A stretch of 64,000 nt of DNA from Leucobacter salsicius M1-8 (lineage in GTDB: Bacteria > Actinomycetota > Actinomycetes > Actinomycetales > Microbacteriaceae). Below the pieces are notes generated by a model, which worked only from the letters and a program-made list of their open reading frames with translations, searched no databases and was not told where the DNA came from. Within the stretch, counting starts at the first letter, position 1, and each line of letters opens with the position of its first letter. Below, one piece after another: positions 54,386-62,174 of this stretch. The position numbers and the translations under genes were made by a program. The stretch spans positions 1 to 64,000 of the forward strand of contig NZ_AOCN01000022.1 of the NCBI RefSeq assembly GCF_000350525.1. The letters are read 5' to 3'.

Positions 54386-55801
54386 GTGAAACCCACGCTC
54401 AACCGCACGCTTGGCGTGCCCGGCATCGTGTTTATGGTGGTTGCGGCGGCCGCGCCGATCACCGTCGTCGCCGCCAACTTTCCCATCATCATCAGCATCT
54501 CGGGCTCGATCGGTGTGCCGACCATGGTGCTCGCCACGACCGCAATCCTGCTGCTGTTCGCAGTCGGCTACACCTGGATGACGCCCCGCGTCCCCGATGC
54601 GGGAGCCTTCTACTCGTACGTGCAGCGGGGGCTGGGCCGCCGCGCGGGCCACGGCACGGCCGCCGTCGCGCTGTTCAGCTACGTGCTGCTCACGGTCTCG
54701 ATGACCTGCTACCTCGGCGTGCAGACCGGTAACTTGATCCAGCTGTGGCTCGGCTTCACACCCCCCTGGTGGCTCATCTCGGCCATCATGCTGCTCATCG
54801 TCGGGCTGCTCGGCTACCGCGACATCGAGCTCTCGGCCAAGGTACTGGGTGCGGTGCTCGTGCTGGAGGTCGTGGCGGTGCTCGCGATCGATCTGGGCGT
54901 GCTGTTCAACGGCGGCAGCCTCTCGACTGCACCGCTCAACCCGGCCGAGGCGCTCGTGGGCGCACCGGGTCTCGGGCTGCTCTTCGCGTTTCTGGGGTTC
55001 TTTGGGTTCGAGGCCACGGCCGTGTTCCGCAATGAGGCCAAGGATCCGGATCGCACGGTGCCGCGCGCCACGTACATTGCCGTGATCACGATCGGCGCCC
55101 TGTACTTCGTGTCATCGTGGCTCGTGATCTCGGGGCTGGGGGCGGATGAAGCTGTTGCGCTCTCGAACGAGGCCCCCGACAGCATCGTGATTCAGCTCGC
55201 GGGAGCGGTCGTGGCGCCCATCGTGGCAGACATCGTGCAGGTGCTCGTCGTAACCAGCATGTTTGCGTGCATGCTGTCGTTCCACAACATTGTCACCCGG
55301 TACCTCTTCACGCTCGGCCAGCGCGGCGTGCTGCCCGGCGCGCTCGCGGCGGTGCACACGAAGCACCGCGCGCCCTCACAGGCATCGCTGTGGGTGAGCA
55401 TCGTCACGTCCGCCGTGGTTGTCGTATCGGCGCTGGGGCAGCTGGATCCCGTGACGCAGATCTACACCTGGTACTCGGGTGCCGGTGCGGTGGGTGTGAT
55501 CTTCATGATGGCCCTCACGAGCGTTGCGGTGCTCGCGTACGGGCGGCGCGGTCGCGCAGCTCACGAGGCAGCGCCTCTCGCGGTGGTCATCGCGAGCGTG
55601 CTCGGCGGTCTCGGATTGCTCGCCGTGCTCGCAATCTCGGTGTGGAACCTGCCCGTGCTGGTGGGCGGCCTCACCGCCTCACTCATCTGGGGTGGCGCGC
55701 TCGTTCTCGTGTTCGTCGCGGGGCTCATGCACCCCGAACGGGAGCCTGAGCGCGCGGCCTTGATCGCTGCGCAGCGGGAACACGAAACCGTCGACCACTA
55801 G
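54386..55801 (+). CDS. APC-family permease
   Basis: 471 residues with about 12 hydrophobic segments. LGVPGIVFMVVAAAAPITVVAANFPIIISISGSIGVP and TPRVPDAGAFYSYVQRGLGRRAGHGTAAV place it in the same subfamily as the permease in the hut locus. Other family parts are FGFEATAVFRNEAKDPDRTVPRATYIAV and SFHNIVTRYLFTLGQRGVLPGAL. I chose the GTG with AGGAG upstream, deep inside a longer open frame. Substrate unknown. It is followed 9 bases later by the YaeQ gene, so the two may be cotranscribed. Confidence 0.87.
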   Translation: MKPTLNRTLGVPGIVFMVVAAAAPITVVAANFPIIISISGSIGVPTMVLATTAILLLFAVGYTWMTPRVPDAGAFYSYVQRGLGRRAGHGTAAVALFSYVLLTVSMTCYLGVQTGNLIQLWLGFTPPWWLISAIMLLIVGLLGYRDIELSAKVLGAVLVLEVVAVLAIDLGVLFNGGSLSTAPLNPAEALVGAPGLGLLFAFLGFFGFEATAVFRNEAKDPDRTVPRATYIAVITIGALYFVSSWLVISGLGADEAVALSNEAPDSIVIQLAGAVVAPIVADIVQVLVVTSMFACMLSFHNIVTRYLFTLGQRGVLPGALAAVHTKHRAPSQASLWVSIVTSAVVVVSALGQLDPVTQIYTWYSGAGAVGVIFMMALTSVAVLAYGRRGRAAHEAAPLAVVIASVLGGLGLLAVLAISVWNLPVLVGGLTASLIWGGALVLVFVAGLMHPEREPERAALIAAQREHETVDH

Positions 55802-55810
55802 GCTGAACAC

Positions 55811-56353
55811 ATGGCAATAGGCGCAACGATCCACACCTTCGATGTACAACTGGCAGACGTGGATCGTGGGGTGTACGAGGACTTCTCGCTGCGGGTCGCC
55901 CGCCACCCCTCAGAGACCGACACCTATATGGTGACCCGGTTGTTGGCCTACTGCCTCGAGTACGAGGAAGGCATCGGCTTTGCGGCCGGGGGCGTCTCGT
56001 CGACCGACGAGCCCGCCGTGCTGGTGCGCGATCTCACCGGTCACATCACCGCCTGGATCGAGATCGGTGCACCCGATGCAGCCCGGCTGCATTTTGGCAG
56101 CAAGCTTGCCGACCGGGTCGCGGTGTATACGCACCGTGACCCGGCGAAGCTGCTGGCGTCGTGGGCGGGGAAGACCATTCATCAGTCCGCAGACATCGTG
56201 GTGCGCTCCTTCGACCCCGGATTTGTGGAACAGGTCGCTGCGGCGGTCGGACGGCGTAACACGCTGTCGGTGTCGCGCACCGAGGGGCACCTCTTCCTCG
56301 AGGTCGGCGACGCTGCGTTCTCCACCGAGGTCCACGAGCACCGGATCAGCTAG
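55811..56353 (+). CDS. YaeQ family protein
   Basis: 180 residues matching YaeQ over its whole length: MAIGATIHTFDVQLADVDRGVYEDFSLRVARHPSETDTYMVTRLLAYCLEYEEGIGFAAGG, then EPAVLVRDLTGHITAWIEIGAPDAARLHFGSKLADRVAVYTHRD. The fold is related to restriction-endonuclease-like (PD-(D/E)xK) proteins. The E. coli member was reported to suppress a transcription elongation defect, but no activity is known. It lies just after the permease and converges on the P1 peptidase gene. Confidence 0.92.
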   Translation: MAIGATIHTFDVQLADVDRGVYEDFSLRVARHPSETDTYMVTRLLAYCLEYEEGIGFAAGGVSSTDEPAVLVRDLTGHITAWIEIGAPDAARLHFGSKLADRVAVYTHRDPAKLLASWAGKTIHQSADIVVRSFDPGFVEQVAAAVGRRNTLSVSRTEGHLFLEVGDAAFSTEVHEHRIS

Positions 56354-56360
56354 CGCCCCT

Positions 56361-57551
56361 TCAGTGCGCGCCGCCAAACGCGGCGCGCACTTCTGCGTGG
56401 GGGAGCGCGTAGCTGATGTGGCCGTCGCGGCCCGTCATGTTGCGGGCCGCGACGAGCGCGTTCATGACGGCCTCCTCGGTGGCCTCAACCACGGCCTCAA
56501 AGAATGGGTCGATCGAGCCCCAAGCGACGTGATCGAGTGACTCGATCCGGATCTCGTCTCCCGCCATCTGGGAGCCGAGGGCTCCCTCGTTGGCGGTGGA
56601 GAACGCGAGAAAGATGTCGCCCGAGAAATGGCTGCCGGTGGTGCCTGTGCGCGCGAGCCCCAGCGGCACGCGGCGTGCGAGCGCGTCGCACTGGGCCGGG
56701 AGTAGTGGGGCGTCGGTGGCGACGACCACAATCACGCTGCCCGCGCCGCCCACGGCCTGCGCACCCGCGCCGGCCTCGCGTTCGAACCAGCCGCTCGTCT
56801 CCATGGGGTTGGGGGCCTGGGACTGCCTGCCGAGGGCGTGCCCTGAGACGCGAAGTTCTTTCCGTGAGCCAAAGTTCGCCTGCAACAACACCCCGACGGT
56901 CCACGAGCGGTCGCCAGAACGCACCACCCGCGACGCGGTGCCCGTACCGCCCTTGAATCCGTAGCAGTTCATGCCGGTGCCGCCACCGACACTGCCCTCA
57001 TCGACGGGGCCCGAGGATGCTCGGTTGAGCGCCTCAATCGCGTGCGCGGGGGTCACCGTCGGCGCGTTGATGGCATTGAGGTAGCCGTCCCAGGTTTCAC
57101 CCACGACCGGCAGCATCCACGCCGCAGCGGTGGCGGGGTGGTGCTCTGCCATCCAGCGGTCCACTCCAGAATGCACCGCCCCCACCGCGTGTGAATTCGT
57201 GATGGCGATCGGCGCCTGGAGCTGCCCCGACTCCTCGATCCAGCTGCGGCCCGTCAGCTCGCCGTTGCCGTTGAGCACCGCGACTCCTGCCGCGCATGCG
57301 GAGCCGGCAAGATGCTTGCCGCGCGGCAGAATGGCGGTCACGCCGGTTCTCGCGGAGCCTGGGGCGCCCGGGGCGTCACCGATCAGCGTCACGAGGCCCA
57401 CTTCGAGACCAGGCACATCGGTGATCGCATTCAGCGTGCCGGGCTCGCCGTCGAACCCAATACCGAGCTCGCGTGCTCGCGTGCGGTCGCCAGCCTCGGT
57501 GCGGGGGTCAGTCTTGGGGGCCTCGGCCTTGGTGTGCTCAACATTGAACAT
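56361..57551 (-). CDS. P1 family peptidase (DmpA/BapA-like)
   Basis: 396 residues, N-terminal nucleophile hydrolase of the DmpA family. Motifs are GPGTLNAITDVPGLEVG-like (GEPGTLNAITDVPGLEVG), TGVTAILPRG, ITNSHAVGAVHSGVDRW, and the self-cleavage site VDEGSVGGGTGMNCYGFKGGTGTASRV, where the Ser after Gly becomes the nucleophile. Members release N-terminal D- or L-amino acids or beta-amino acids from peptides and amides. No signal peptide is seen. It is divergent from the broken permease at 57657, a pairing that suggests uptake and hydrolysis of one compound. Confidence 0.93.
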   Translation of the reverse strand: MFNVEHTKAEAPKTDPRTEAGDRTRARELGIGFDGEPGTLNAITDVPGLEVGLVTLIGDAPGAPGSARTGVTAILPRGKHLAGSACAAGVAVLNGNGELTGRSWIEESGQLQAPIAITNSHAVGAVHSGVDRWMAEHHPATAAAWMLPVVGETWDGYLNAINAPTVTPAHAIEALNRASSGPVDEGSVGGGTGMNCYGFKGGTGTASRVVRSGDRSWTVGVLLQANFGSRKELRVSGHALGRQSQAPNPMETSGWFEREAGAGAQAVGGAGSVIVVVATDAPLLPAQCDALARRVPLGLARTGTTGSHFSGDIFLAFSTANEGALGSQMAGDEIRIESLDHVAWGSIDPFFEAVVEATEEAVMNALVAARNMTGRDGHISYALPHAEVRAAFGGAH

Positions 57552-57656
57552 TGTTTAATCCTTTCGTCTATGGTTATATTACTCACGCTCAACCTCGTGG
57601 TGGAAGACGTTGACGCTTGTTCAGTAAAATTACGGCCCGCAACAAAGGAGTCCAGT

Positions 57657-59143
57657 ATGAATGCAACACGCTCATCGCCCGGAATGTCAGACCGAGGGAA
57701 CGCCGTCCCAGATGGTACGACGACCCTCGCGAAGGGGCGCCTTGGCACCTGGGACATCGTGTTCTTTGTGATCTCGGCGGCCGCGCCGCTCACCGTGATT
57801 CTGAGCGGCGCGATCACCTCGTTTCGCATGGGAGGGGTTGGGCCCCCGGCGCGATCCTATTCTGTGCCATCGTGCTGATTTTCTTCGCCCTCGGGTTTAC
57901 TGCGATGTCCAAGAGCGTGCGGAACGCGGGGGCGTTCTATGCCTACGTGTCACGCGGTCTCGGCAAACCCTTTGGCATCGGGGTTTCCACGGTGACGGTG
58001 TTTGCATACATCTCGCTTGTTGTCTCGTTCTTCGGATTCATCGGGTTCTTCGCGCAGTTCACGTTCGCCGAACTCTTTGGGCTCGACCTGCCGTGGGGCG
58101 TCTGGTCGTTGCTCGCCGTCGCCATCGTGGCCTTTCTGGGGTACCGAAAGATCGACGTTGGGGCCAAAGTGCTGGCAATCCTGCTCACCCTCGAGGTTGG
58201 GATCTTGCTCGTGTTCGCCGTTGCCGCGATCGCGGACGGTGGGCCCGAGCCATGGAGTCTCGCCTCCTTCGACCCGCAGAATGTGTTCTTTGCGAGCGGC
58301 GCGGGTGCACTCTTCGTGATGGGGTTTGGTGCGTACCTCGGGTTCGAAAGCACGGCAATCTATGCGGAGGAGGCGAAGAACCCCGATCGTACGGTGCCGC
58401 GGGCGACCATCATCTCGATTGCGTTTTTGGGCGTCTTCTACGCGTTCACGTTCTGGATTTTGACGGTGGCCTTCGGGGTTGAAGGCGTGGTTGAGCTGGC
58501 ACGCAGTGATGCCTTCGAAACCATGGTGATTGAGGGTACGGGTGACCTGGCGGGAGCCGGGGCCGCGTTTGTGATGAAGATTCTGATCGTCACCAGCTTC
58601 TTCGCCTGTGTGCTGTCCTTCCACAACGCCTGCACGCGCTACCTGTTCTCGCTCGGGCGAGAGGGGCTCCTGCCGCGTGCGCTGGGACGCACCAGCAAGC
58701 GTAGCCAGTCGCCCGCCGCGGCAAGTCTCACGCTGAGTGCCTTCTCAGCCCTTGGCGTGCTTGTCGCAATCGTGCTGCAGGCCGACCCGTTCCTCGGGCT
58801 CGCCCTGTGGACCTATGCGACGGGTGTGCAGGGGCTCGTGTTTGCCCAGGCCATTACCGCGATCGCGGTCGTGTGGTACTTCCTTAAGGACCGCCGGGGA
58901 TACAGTGTGTGGCGGGTCACCGTCGCGCCCATTCTCGGGGCCATCGGGTTGATCGTGGGATTCTTCCTGATCGCCACAAACTTCGAAGTGGTGACCGGTC
59001 TCGAGGGACCCATCAATCAACTGCTCTTGCTGCCCACGCCAATCCTGTTTGTCGGAGGCATTATCGCGGGGCTCGTGATCAAAGCCCGCAGGCCCGCCTA
59101 CTACGCAGGGCTCACGGAGACCGTCACGGTCACGCCGGGGGGG
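57657..59143 (+). pseudogene. APC permease pseudogene (frameshift, IS-truncated)
   Basis: The true start is the ATG at 57657 with AAAGGAG upstream: MNATRSSPGMSDRGNAVP, then TWDIVFFVISAAAPLTVILSGAITSFRMGGVG. Near 57840-57850 the frame is lost. Restoring one G in GTTGGGCCCCCGG joins it to APGAILFCAIVLIFFALGFTAMSKSVRNAGAFYAYVSRGLG and the rest of a 12-helix permease. At the 3' end an IS110 element entered a G tract. The host frame continues on the far side as PGGALEDELVAR and a stop at 60635-60637. A base-call error could explain the frameshift, but not the insertion. Confidence 0.85.
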
Positions 59144-59161
59144 TTGCCCCTATTACTTTTG

Positions 59162-60361
59162 TCAAGCCGCAAGCGCATGATCAGCTTGATATAGCGACCC
59201 GTCTCGGAGCATCGCGAAGAGGACATCACAGCGTCGTCTGGCCAGGGCGATGAGAGCCTGGTTGTGCCGTTTGCCCTGCGCGATCTTCCGGTCGTAATAG
59301 GCGCGTGAGACGGGATCTCTGAGCGCGGCGAAGGCCGAGAGGAACAGGGCTCGTTTCAACACCCGGTTTCCGCGCCTAGACGAATGTTCGCCGCGGATCG
59401 ATGACCCGGATCTTCGGGTCACGGGAGCTAGACCGGCGTAGGAAGCCAAGTGGCCAGCGGACTCGAAGTGTTTGCCCGCCACTTCGGTGAGGAGCCTGGC
59501 GGCCGTCCTAACGCCGACTCCCGGCATGCTCATCAGGACGATCGAAAGAGGGTGCGCCTCAACGATCTCTTCAACCAGGACCGCTATCTCAGCCCGTTGC
59601 CGCCGCAGCGCTGCGAGTTGTTCCGCGAGGCGCGGAAGGACGACAGCTGCGGCATTCGTGCCAACCACCACGACCGTTTGAGCAGCCAGCGCGTCCATGA
59701 TCTCGGACGCAAGACGATGTCCCATACGCGGAGCAAGCCTTCTGAGGCGTGTAGCTAACCGTTGAGGGCCGGCCTGCTGCATCACTGCGGGCGATGGGTA
59801 GCGCTGCAATAGATCAAGGACCGCAGGATGGTCCAGGTGTGGGCCGATCACGCGTTCGAGTGCGGGATGGATCTGAGTGAGGAGCCCCCGTACCCGGTTA
59901 CTCGTCGCAGTGATCTGCCCGAGGACGTCATCATCAAACCCGCACAGCATCGAGAGCTCAGCAACGGATTCGTCAGCGACCTGGATGGATCGCAGCGCGT
60001 GGGGCAGAGTTCTGGCGGCTTGCGCAATGATTGCGGCGTCTCGGGCATCGGTTTTTGCTTCGCCGGGGTGGAGGTCTGCGATGCGACGCATCGCTAATCC
60101 CGGCAGGTAGCCGACGAGCACCCCTTCGGCTTGAGCGACCGCGATCGGGAGTGCTCCGATGGTGGCTGGCTGGTCCACGACGACGAGCACGTTGCCATGG
60201 TGTTTGAGGTGCTGCAGGACGTCACGCATTTTGGCTTCATCGTTAGGGAGCGGTTTGTCGTAGAGACTTTTACCGGCTCGGTTGAGGGCGACGGCGTGGT
60301 GTTCGCCTTTGCCGACGTCGATGCCGACGAACACGTCGACGTTGTCGTAGTTCTCGATCAT
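59162..60361 (-). CDS. IS110-family DEDD transposase/recombinase
   Basis: 399 residues. N-terminal RuvC-like DEDD domain: VGIDVGKGEHHAVAL (first Asp), VVVDQPATIGALP, and KTDARDAAIIAQAA (last two Asp). The C-terminal Transposase_20 domain has SMPGVGVRTAARLLTEVAGKHFESAGHLASYAGLAPVTRRSGSSIRGEHSSRRGNRVLKRALFLSAFAALRDP with the serine region. It looks intact. IS110 recombinases cut and join DNA under the guidance of a bridge RNA. The start is the ATG with GGACGGAGC upstream. An ATG 20 codons earlier is less likely because it runs into the RNA region. Confidence 0.93.
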   Translation of the reverse strand: MIENYDNVDVFVGIDVGKGEHHAVALNRAGKSLYDKPLPNDEAKMRDVLQHLKHHGNVLVVVDQPATIGALPIAVAQAEGVLVGYLPGLAMRRIADLHPGEAKTDARDAAIIAQAARTLPHALRSIQVADESVAELSMLCGFDDDVLGQITATSNRVRGLLTQIHPALERVIGPHLDHPAVLDLLQRYPSPAVMQQAGPQRLATRLRRLAPRMGHRLASEIMDALAAQTVVVVGTNAAAVVLPRLAEQLAALRRQRAEIAVLVEEIVEAHPLSIVLMSMPGVGVRTAARLLTEVAGKHFESAGHLASYAGLAPVTRRSGSSIRGEHSSRRGNRVLKRALFLSAFAALRDPVSRAYYDRKIAQGKRHNQALIALARRRCDVLFAMLRDGSLYQADHALAA

Positions 60362-60399
60362 GACTGCTCCGTCCGTTGAGATTTCGGCGGTCAGCTCCT

Positions 60400-60585
60400 G
60401 GTATTGAGTCCCGGCATCCACGTTACGGACGGCCCTGGAACGAGTTCCTGGCCGAGCCCCTATTAGCGATCACTCAATACCGGTCAGACCCGGTGGCAAC
60501 ACCCCCCGGATCATGGATGACTGGGGGCAATAACCATGCCGGGTCTGACTGGCCGCCGCCCTTCCAGTGTGATGCTGGAAAGGGC
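60400..60585 (-). ncRNA. Candidate IS110 bridge RNA
   Basis: Read on the minus strand, three stem-loops follow one another: a 5' hairpin (60585-60558, GCCC-TTTCCAG with CTGGAAGGGC); a long one (60552-60480, 14-bp stem around CAGACCCGG with one mismatch); and a third (60481-60400, exact 10-bp stem GGTATTGAGT/ACTCAATACC with an inner GGCCAGGAA...TTCCAGGGCC stem). Loop 2 has TTGCCCCC and CCGGGGGG, matching the two sides of the G/C-tract target. Loop 3 has TAATAGGGGC, identical to the element end, and GTAACG, complementary to its other end. This is the order expected for 5' stem-loop, target loop and donor loop. Confidence 0.65.
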
Positions 60586-60606
60586 TACGAACAAGGTAAC
60601 GGGGGG

Positions 60607-60637
60607 CGCGCTCGAAGACGAACTCGTGGCTCGGTAA
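60607..60637 (+). pseudogene. 3' tail of the IS-interrupted permease gene
   Basis: After the G tract the frame reads A-L-E-D-E-L-V-A-R and a TAA stop, continuing P-G-G of the permease left of the element. A short charged tail of this kind is normal for the family. Confidence 0.6.
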
Positions 60638-60672
60638 TCGGAGGAGTGCACCGGGAGTAATAGGCTGAGGGC

Positions 60673-61281
60673 ATGAATGCGACCGCGCGACGCCGCCTCG
60701 AACGCCGTGATGACATCATCAAGGCATTCTGGCGGGTCGCGCGGTCGCGCCCGCGTCGATCGGTCAACGTGCGCGCGGTCGCGGCCGAGGCCGCGATGAG
60801 CCCGGCAAACGTGCTGCACTACTTTGACACCCTTGACGAGCTGCAAATGACGGCCATCGCGGGCGCTATGGAACAGTTCTACGAACAGCGGCAGCGCATC
60901 CTCGACCGCTCCGACACTGCCGGTGCGCGCGTGGCGGCCATGATTCATGCGGGTGTGCCCGACGAAATTACCGACGAGGTGCGTCACGTCTACGAGAGTG
61001 TCGCAATCCTCGCCGAGCATCCCCAGTATCGGCCTGCCCACCGGGGGCTCACCGAACGGCAAATCATGCTCTACCGGGCGCTCATCGAAATCGGTGCCGG
61101 CACGGGAGAGTTCACCCTGGCCTCGCCACCAGGAGTCATCGCGCGCAACCTCGTCGCCCTTGAAGACGCGTACGACTTGTACCCGCTCGTGGGGGACATG
61201 ACCCCGCGTGAAGAGTGTCGCGCCTCAGTGCGCAGTTATGCCGAGTTGGCCCTCGGGGTCGCACTGCCCCAGCCCCAGTAG
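60673..61281 (+). CDS. TetR-family regulator
   Basis: 202 residues. The N-terminal TetR-like helix-turn-helix (about 10-57) has RRSVNVRAVAAEAAMSPANVLHYFDTLDEL. The C-terminal region is all helical with RHVYESVAILAEHPQYRPAHRGLTERQIMLYRALIEIGAGTGEF, similar to BetI-like TetR members. It lies directly behind the IS element. Before the insertion it stood 35 bases after the permease stop, so it probably regulated the permease and P1 peptidase genes (inference). GAGGGC precedes the ATG. Confidence 0.85.
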   Translation: MNATARRRLERRDDIIKAFWRVARSRPRRSVNVRAVAAEAAMSPANVLHYFDTLDELQMTAIAGAMEQFYEQRQRILDRSDTAGARVAAMIHAGVPDEITDEVRHVYESVAILAEHPQYRPAHRGLTERQIMLYRALIEIGAGTGEFTLASPPGVIARNLVALEDAYDLYPLVGDMTPREECRASVRSYAELALGVALPQPQ

Positions 61282-61287
61282 CCGCAC

Positions 61288-61995
61288 CTAGGCTGTGCGT
61301 GCAGTCACGATGCGCTCGGCTGACTGGATCACCGAGTCAACTCCGCGCATAAACAGCTCCCGGTCCTCGAGCGCTGCGAGCTGCAGGCTGCACTGCGCGA
61401 TGCGCGGGTGCGTGCGTGGGTCGGCCAAAATGGGGCCGTCATACCATGGGCTTGGTGCGTCATCGCTGCTCTTGGGGTCTGACTCAGCATGCGCGATAGC
61501 GATACCAGAGGCCACAGAGAGGATGTGTGTGGAGAGCAGCGCGTAATGCTGCACTGCACCTTCTGCGTCCAGCCCTGCACGGGTGAACGCATCGAGCATG
61601 AGCTCGATCGCATCGTGCTCGCCGGGTCCGTGAGTCGTGAGGACCATTGCCTCTGCCGCGATCGCGGGGTGCGTGCGGTACTCCACGAGCGTGAACTGAG
61701 CCAGCTGACGCAGCCGTTCCTGCCAGTGTTCGGGTGGGGCAGTAACGGCTCGCACAGCGCGCGCATTCAGCTCGTCAAGGAGGGCCTCCATGAGGTGCTG
61801 CTTGTTGCGGAAATGCCGATAAATCGAGGTGGGGTCTGCACCGAGGCGCACCCCCAGTTCCTTTGCGTGAAGGGTGGCACCGCGCGTCTCCTGCGCGACT
61901 TCGAGAGCCGCTTCGATGATGAGCTCTTGATCGAGGCGCACTTTCCCTGAGCGGCGACCAGAGCTACCTCCGGCCCGCTTACTGATTTGAGTCAT
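61288..61995 (-). CDS. TetR-family regulator, likely repressor of the amidohydrolase
   Basis: 235 residues. After a basic N-terminus (SKRAGGSSGRRSGKVRL) comes the TetR helix-turn-helix LHAKELGVRLGADPTSIYRHFRNKQHLMEALLDEL. The C-terminal ligand domain resembles TetR_C. The start is the ATG with AGGAAGGACTG upstream, 26 codons inside the open frame. It is divergent from the amidohydrolase gene, and the 179-bp gap has two strong palindromes, one of which overlaps the amidohydrolase promoter. It converges on the other TetR gene with only 6 bases between stops. Confidence 0.87.
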   Translation of the reverse strand: MTQISKRAGGSSGRRSGKVRLDQELIIEAALEVAQETRGATLHAKELGVRLGADPTSIYRHFRNKQHLMEALLDELNARAVRAVTAPPEHWQERLRQLAQFTLVEYRTHPAIAAEAMVLTTHGPGEHDAIELMLDAFTRAGLDAEGAVQHYALLSTHILSVASGIAIAHAESDPKSSDDAPSPWYDGPILADPRTHPRIAQCSLQLAALEDRELFMRGVDSVIQSAERIVTARTA

Positions 61996-62027
61996 CGACG
62001 CAGTCCTTCCTTGACCGGTCTCAATCG

Positions 62028-62045
62028 TGCCACACCGGTGTGGCA
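62028..62045. promoter_or_regulatory. Perfect 18-bp palindromic operator
   Basis: TGCCACACCGGTGTGGCA, exact, 33 bases upstream of the TetR gene start. It may mediate autoregulation. Confidence 0.65.
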
Positions 62046-62086
62046 TCTGTGGTTGTTGAACCGCTGTGACCAATGATCACGTCTTG

Positions 62087-62123
62087 GCAACGCACTTGTC
62101 AACTCGGTTGACAAGTGCGTTGC
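62087..62123. promoter_or_regulatory. 37-bp inverted repeat overlapping the amidohydrolase promoter
   Basis: Exact 17-bp arms GCAACGCACTTGTCAAC (62087-62103) and GTTGACAAGTGCGTTGC (62107-62123) with a TCG spacer. The right arm contains the -35 box TTGACA, so a protein bound here would block RNA polymerase. The site is unrelated in sequence to the palindrome at 62028. Confidence 0.75.
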
Positions 62124-62137
62124 AAACTGGTTACGCT
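62108..62137 (+). promoter_or_regulatory. Promoter of the amidohydrolase gene
   Basis: -35 TTGACA (62108-62113, full consensus), 18-bp spacer, -10 TACGCT (62132-62137), 37 bases before the ATG. Confidence 0.65.
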
Positions 62138-62174
62138 CGGCTCACCGCATTCAAAGAAGATGAGAGGCCCGACA

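Larger units (their letters stand above)
59144..60606 (-). mobile_element. IS110-family insertion sequence
   Basis: About 1.46 kb, lying between G tracts at 59137-59143 and 60601-60606, which mark the core. The exact ends within the G tract cannot be fixed. It holds one transposase gene on the minus strand, a very short end downstream of it (18 bases), and a long non-coding end upstream (about 245 bases). That is the layout of the IS110 subgroup. There are no terminal inverted repeats and no target duplication. Joining the flanks restores a sensible permease end, which supports these borders. Confidence 0.72.

Noticed and set aside
59146-60465. 10-bp direct repeat GCCCCTATTA taken as target duplication of the IS element
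   Set aside because: IS110 elements do not make such duplications, and the G-tract borders restore a better permease end. The repeat fits a donor guide of the bridge RNA instead.
60376-60660. 94-residue plus-strand frame downstream of the transposase start
   Set aside because: It covers the structured non-coding end of the IS and shows no protein-like pattern.
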